DNA of 5,933 nucleotides from Rhodoferax sp. (GTDB lineage: Bacteria; Pseudomonadota; Gammaproteobacteria; Burkholderiales; Burkholderiaceae_C). The position numbers were made by a program, and so were the translations under genes. Below are positions 3,374 to 5,933 of the stretch, one piece after another; the first letter of the stretch is position 1; each line of letters opens with the position of its first letter. The stretch is taken from assembly GCA_028292305.1 (NCBI GenBank), contig JAQGMQ010000248.1, forward strand, positions 1 through 5,933. The letters are read 5' to 3'. The notes beneath the pieces were generated by a model, which saw only the letters and a list, made by a program, of their open reading frames with translations, ran no database searches and was not told the DNA's origin.

Positions 3374-5933
3374 TCAGCGGCGCAGGTCGAGCGTGAACGG
3401 AAACTCCTTGCTGCCCGGCACGTTGATGGTGGCCGGCGGCACGTTCATCACGCCCGGGGTGTGGCCCATGCGGGCGAAACGCGACAGGCGCCGGGCCTCG
3501 GCCGTGTAGGCGTTGACGGGGAAGTTCTCGTAGTTCACGCCACCTGGGTGGGTCACGAAATACTGGCAACCGCCGACCGAATGCTTCATCCAGGTGTCGA
3601 CGATGTCGAAGGTCAGCGGCGCGTGGATACCGATGGTCGGGTGCAGCGCCGAAGGCGGGTTCCAGGCGCGGTAACGCACGCCGGCCACGTATTCGCCGGT
3701 GGTGCCCGTGCATTGCATCGGCATCGCCTGGCCGTTGCAGGTGACCACATAGCGGCTCTGGTTCATGCCGGTGACCTTGACCTCGATGCGCTCCAGCGAC
3801 GAATCCACATACCGCGCCGTGCCGGTGGACGAGCTTTCTTCGCCCAGCACGTGCCAGGGCTCGAGCGCATTGCGCAGCGTGAGTTCCATGCCGTGGGTCT
3901 GCACCGAGCCGACCAGCGGGAAGCGGAACTCGAGGTGCGGTGCGAACCAGCTCTTGTCGAACGCGTAACCGGCGAGGTTCATCTCGTCGATGATGTCGTT
4001 GAAGTCCATCTCGATGAAGGCCGGCAGCATGAAGCGGTCATGCAGCTCGGTGCCCCAGCGCGTGGCCGGCGCCTTGAACGGCGTCTTCCAGAAGCGGGCC
4101 ACGAAGGCGCGCAACAACAGCTGCTGGGCGATGCTCATGCGGGCATGCGGCGGCATCTCGAAGGCGCGCAATTCAAGCAGGCCCAGGCGGCCGGTGCTGC
4201 TGTCCGGCGAATACATCTTGTCGATGGAGAATTCGCTGCGGTGGGTGTTGCCGGTGGCGTCGATCAGGATGTTGCGCAGCGTGCGGTCGACGATCCACGG
4301 CGGCATGTCCTGGCCGTATTTCTCGCGGTTCTTGGCCACTTGTTCGATGGCGATTTCCAGCTCGTAGAGCTGGTCGTTGCGGGCTTCGTCCACGCGGGGT
4401 GACTGGCTCGTCGGGCCGACGAACATGCCGCTGAACAAGTAGCTCAGCGACGGGTGGTTGTGCCAGTACAGCAGCATGCTGGTCAGCAGCTCGGGCCGGC
4501 GCAGGAAGGGGCTGTCGGTCGGCGTCTGGCCGCCCATCACGAAGTGGTTGCCGCCGCCGGAGCCGGTGTGGCGGCCGTCGGTCATGAACTTCTCGGCCGA
4601 CAGGCGCGACTCGAACGCCGCGTTGTAGAGGAACTCGGTGTTGTCGACCAGTTCGCCCCATGTCGACACCGGGTGCACGTTGACTTCGATCACGCCCGGA
4701 TCGGGTGTGACGGCCAACAGCTTCAGGCGCGGGTCGCGCGGAGGCGGATAACCTTCGATGACGATCTTCACGCCGAGCTGCTCGGTGGTGTTCTCGATCG
4801 CGGCCAACAGCTCCAGATAGTCTTCGAGCAGCTCCAGCGGCGGCATGAAGATGTAGATCACGCCCGACTTCGTGCCCACGGCTTCGGCCTTCGGGCCACT
4901 GGCGCGGCGCGGGTCGCGCACTTCCACGCAAAGCGCGGTGCGGGTGATCCAGTGCGCCGATTCCTGGCGGTCTGGCACGCGGGTGAAATCGGTCGGCTCG
5001 GTCTGCGCCGTGCTGCGGGCATTGGCGGTGGACGACAGCGCGTTGGCGGCATTGGCCGTGCCGTCCTGGCGCAGGCGCGCCGCTTCGGGTGTGGGCGAGA
5101 CGCCGGCCGTGTAGGGCATGCGGCCACGGTCGCCGAGGCGGCCGGCGGCGAAGTCCTTGGCCCAGTTCGGGTCGACACCGGCGCCAGCAGTGCCAGCGCG
5201 GCCTGCGGTGCCGGGGCCGGCCATCGACGTGGCCGGGCCGGCTGCGTAACGCGAGAACATCGCGTAGGAATCGGGCAGCGGGCCGCGCGGAATCGACGGG
5301 TCCTGTTCGACCAGATACGGGTAGTCGCCTTCGCTGACCCAGGGCAGCGAGTCGAGCGGCAGGCGCAGGCCCATGGGCGAGTCGCCGGGCATCAGGTACA
5401 TGCGTTCGTCGCGGAAGAACCAGGGGCCGGTGGTCCACACCGGGCCGGCCAGGCGGGGGCCGTCCAGCGGCTTCACCGGCAGCACGTAGCCGACGATGGC
5501 TTCCAGGCCCTGTTCGAACACGCGGCGCAGGCGGGCGCGTTCCATCTCGTCACCGAGCTTTGACTTGAACGGGTCGACGTTGACCGGCAGGCGGCGTTCG
5601 CGCCACAGGTAGTACCAGACGTCTTCATGGCCGGGCACGATGTAGTCGGTTTTCAGGCCCAGGTTTTCGGCCAGGCGTTCGGTGAAGCGGCGCGCGTCGT
5701 CGCTGCTGTAGCTGGAGGGCACACGTTCGTCGGCGAACAGCGCCGGGTTGCGCCACACGGGCTGCTTGTCGGTGCGCCAGAAGATGTTGAGCGCCCAGCG
5801 CGGCAACTGCTCGCCCGGGTACCACTTGCCCTGGCCGAAGTGCAGGAAGCCGCCTTTGCCGTACTGGTCGCGCAGCTTGTGCGTGAGTTCGGTGGCGAAG
5901 CCGCGTTTCGTCGGGCCGAGCGCGTCGGTGTTC
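3374..5933 (-). CDS. DUF2126 (COG4196) glutamine-synthetase-like ligase with off-window transglutaminase N-terminus (partial)
   Basis: The frame is open from the right edge (first full codon at 5932) to a TGA at 3374-3376, giving 852 visible residues. Visible residues 31-45, HFGQGKWYPGEQLPR, are a DUF2126 hallmark. Family members are about 1,100 residues with an N-terminal transglutaminase-like domain, so roughly 250-300 residues including that domain are missing. A TTG at 5806 is not the start, because conserved sequence continues upstream of it. The core resembles glutamine synthetase by eye: GVIEVNVHP (413-421), VDNTEFLYNAAF, EKFMTDGRHTGSGGGNHF (447-464), and LELRAFEMPPHAR (586-598), paralleling GS EVATRFN, FMPKP..GSGMH and RIEVRFPDP. 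The family was, as I recall, proposed to be a circularly permuted GS-like amidoligase. The C-terminal part (about 665-852) is beta-rich and ends with HPGGVNYENFPVNAY and GHTPG blocks. An Ala/Gly/Thr-rich linker spans about 223-327. Two hairpin terminators follow the gene. Family certain; ligase activity predicted. Confidence 0.94.
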   Translation of the reverse strand, partial: NTDALGPTKRGFATELTHKLRDQYGKGGFLHFGQGKWYPGEQLPRWALNIFWRTDKQPVWRNPALFADERVPSSYSSDDARRFTERLAENLGLKTDYIVPGHEDVWYYLWRERRLPVNVDPFKSKLGDEMERARLRRVFEQGLEAIVGYVLPVKPLDGPRLAGPVWTTGPWFFRDERMYLMPGDSPMGLRLPLDSLPWVSEGDYPYLVEQDPSIPRGPLPDSYAMFSRYAAGPATSMAGPGTAGRAGTAGAGVDPNWAKDFAAGRLGDRGRMPYTAGVSPTPEAARLRQDGTANAANALSSTANARSTAQTEPTDFTRVPDRQESAHWITRTALCVEVRDPRRASGPKAEAVGTKSGVIYIFMPPLELLEDYLELLAAIENTTEQLGVKIVIEGYPPPRDPRLKLLAVTPDPGVIEVNVHPVSTWGELVDNTEFLYNAAFESRLSAEKFMTDGRHTGSGGGNHFVMGGQTPTDSPFLRRPELLTSMLLYWHNHPSLSYLFSGMFVGPTSQSPRVDEARNDQLYELEIAIEQVAKNREKYGQDMPPWIVDRTLRNILIDATGNTHRSEFSIDKMYSPDSSTGRLGLLELRAFEMPPHARMSIAQQLLLRAFVARFWKTPFKAPATRWGTELHDRFMLPAFIEMDFNDIIDEMNLAGYAFDKSWFAPHLEFRFPLVGSVQTHGMELTLRNALEPWHVLGEESSSTGTARYVDSSLERIEVKVTGMNQSRYVVTCNGQAMPMQCTGTTGEYVAGVRYRAWNPPSALHPTIGIHAPLTFDIVDTWMKHSVGGCQYFVTHPGGVNYENFPVNAYTAEARRLSRFARMGHTPGVMNVPPATINVPGSKEFPFTLDLRR

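Noticed and set aside
4173..5438. 421-codon minus-strand frame overlapping the DUF2126 gene
   Set aside because: Arg/Ala/Pro/His-rich out-of-frame shadow of the conserved DUF2126 reading frame.
3461..5563. Two long plus-strand open frames (3461-4402 and 4454-5563)
   Set aside because: Both lie opposite the DUF2126 gene, whose minus-strand translation is clearly conserved. The plus-strand products are low-complexity antisense shadows.
5804..5806. TTG at 5806 as the start of the DUF2126 protein
   Set aside because: Conserved family sequence (HFGQGKWYPGEQ) continues in frame upstream to the window edge, so the gene is truncated by the window and does not start here.
1..5933. CRISPR arrays, tRNA or rRNA genes, insertion sequences, attachment sites
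   Set aside because: No regularly spaced repeats, no cloverleaf-like segment, no transposase-like protein and no terminal inverted repeats were seen. The window is almost fully occupied by three conserved genes.

Overview
The window reads as part of a conserved bacterial chromosomal cluster, entirely on the minus strand. High G+C throughout (about two-thirds by eye), strong G/C-ending codon preference and the protein style suggest a betaproteobacterium, most likely Burkholderiales and perhaps Comamonadaceae. That placement is inference from overall character, since no rRNA or marker gene is present.

In transcription order (right to left) there are three genes. (1) 5933..3374 is the C-terminal 852 residues of a large DUF2126/COG4196 protein whose N-terminal transglutaminase-like part lies beyond the right edge. 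(2) A 252-bp gap holds two tandem hairpins, each followed by a T-rich stretch on the minus strand, read as intrinsic terminators, and then the leader of the next gene. (3) 3121..500 is an 873-residue fusion of a circularly permuted ATP-grasp domain (COG2308 type) with an alpha-E helical domain (COG2307/DUF403). (4) After a 55-bp spacer with a small hairpin, 444..1 is the first 148 residues of a transglutaminase-family protein (COG1305 type); its catalytic core lies beyond the left edge. The plus strand holds no gene I can support.

Together these are three of the recurring components of a widespread but functionally uncharacterised bacterial system. As I recall it, the Aravind group's comparative-genomic survey of amidoligases (about 2009) predicted a peptide-synthesis or peptide-tagging pathway built from a circularly permuted ATP-grasp, a circularly permuted glutamine-synthetase-like ligase, the alpha-E domain, transglutaminase-like peptidases and often a proteasome-like NTN hydrolase (Anbu family). 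The ligases would form amide bonds using ATP, and the transglutaminase-fold proteins would cleave or transfer them. No NTN hydrolase is visible here. The most notable details are the GS-like motif set in the DUF2126 protein, a degenerate metal-ligand motif in the ATP-grasp half, and the tandem terminators that seem to split the cluster into two transcription units.
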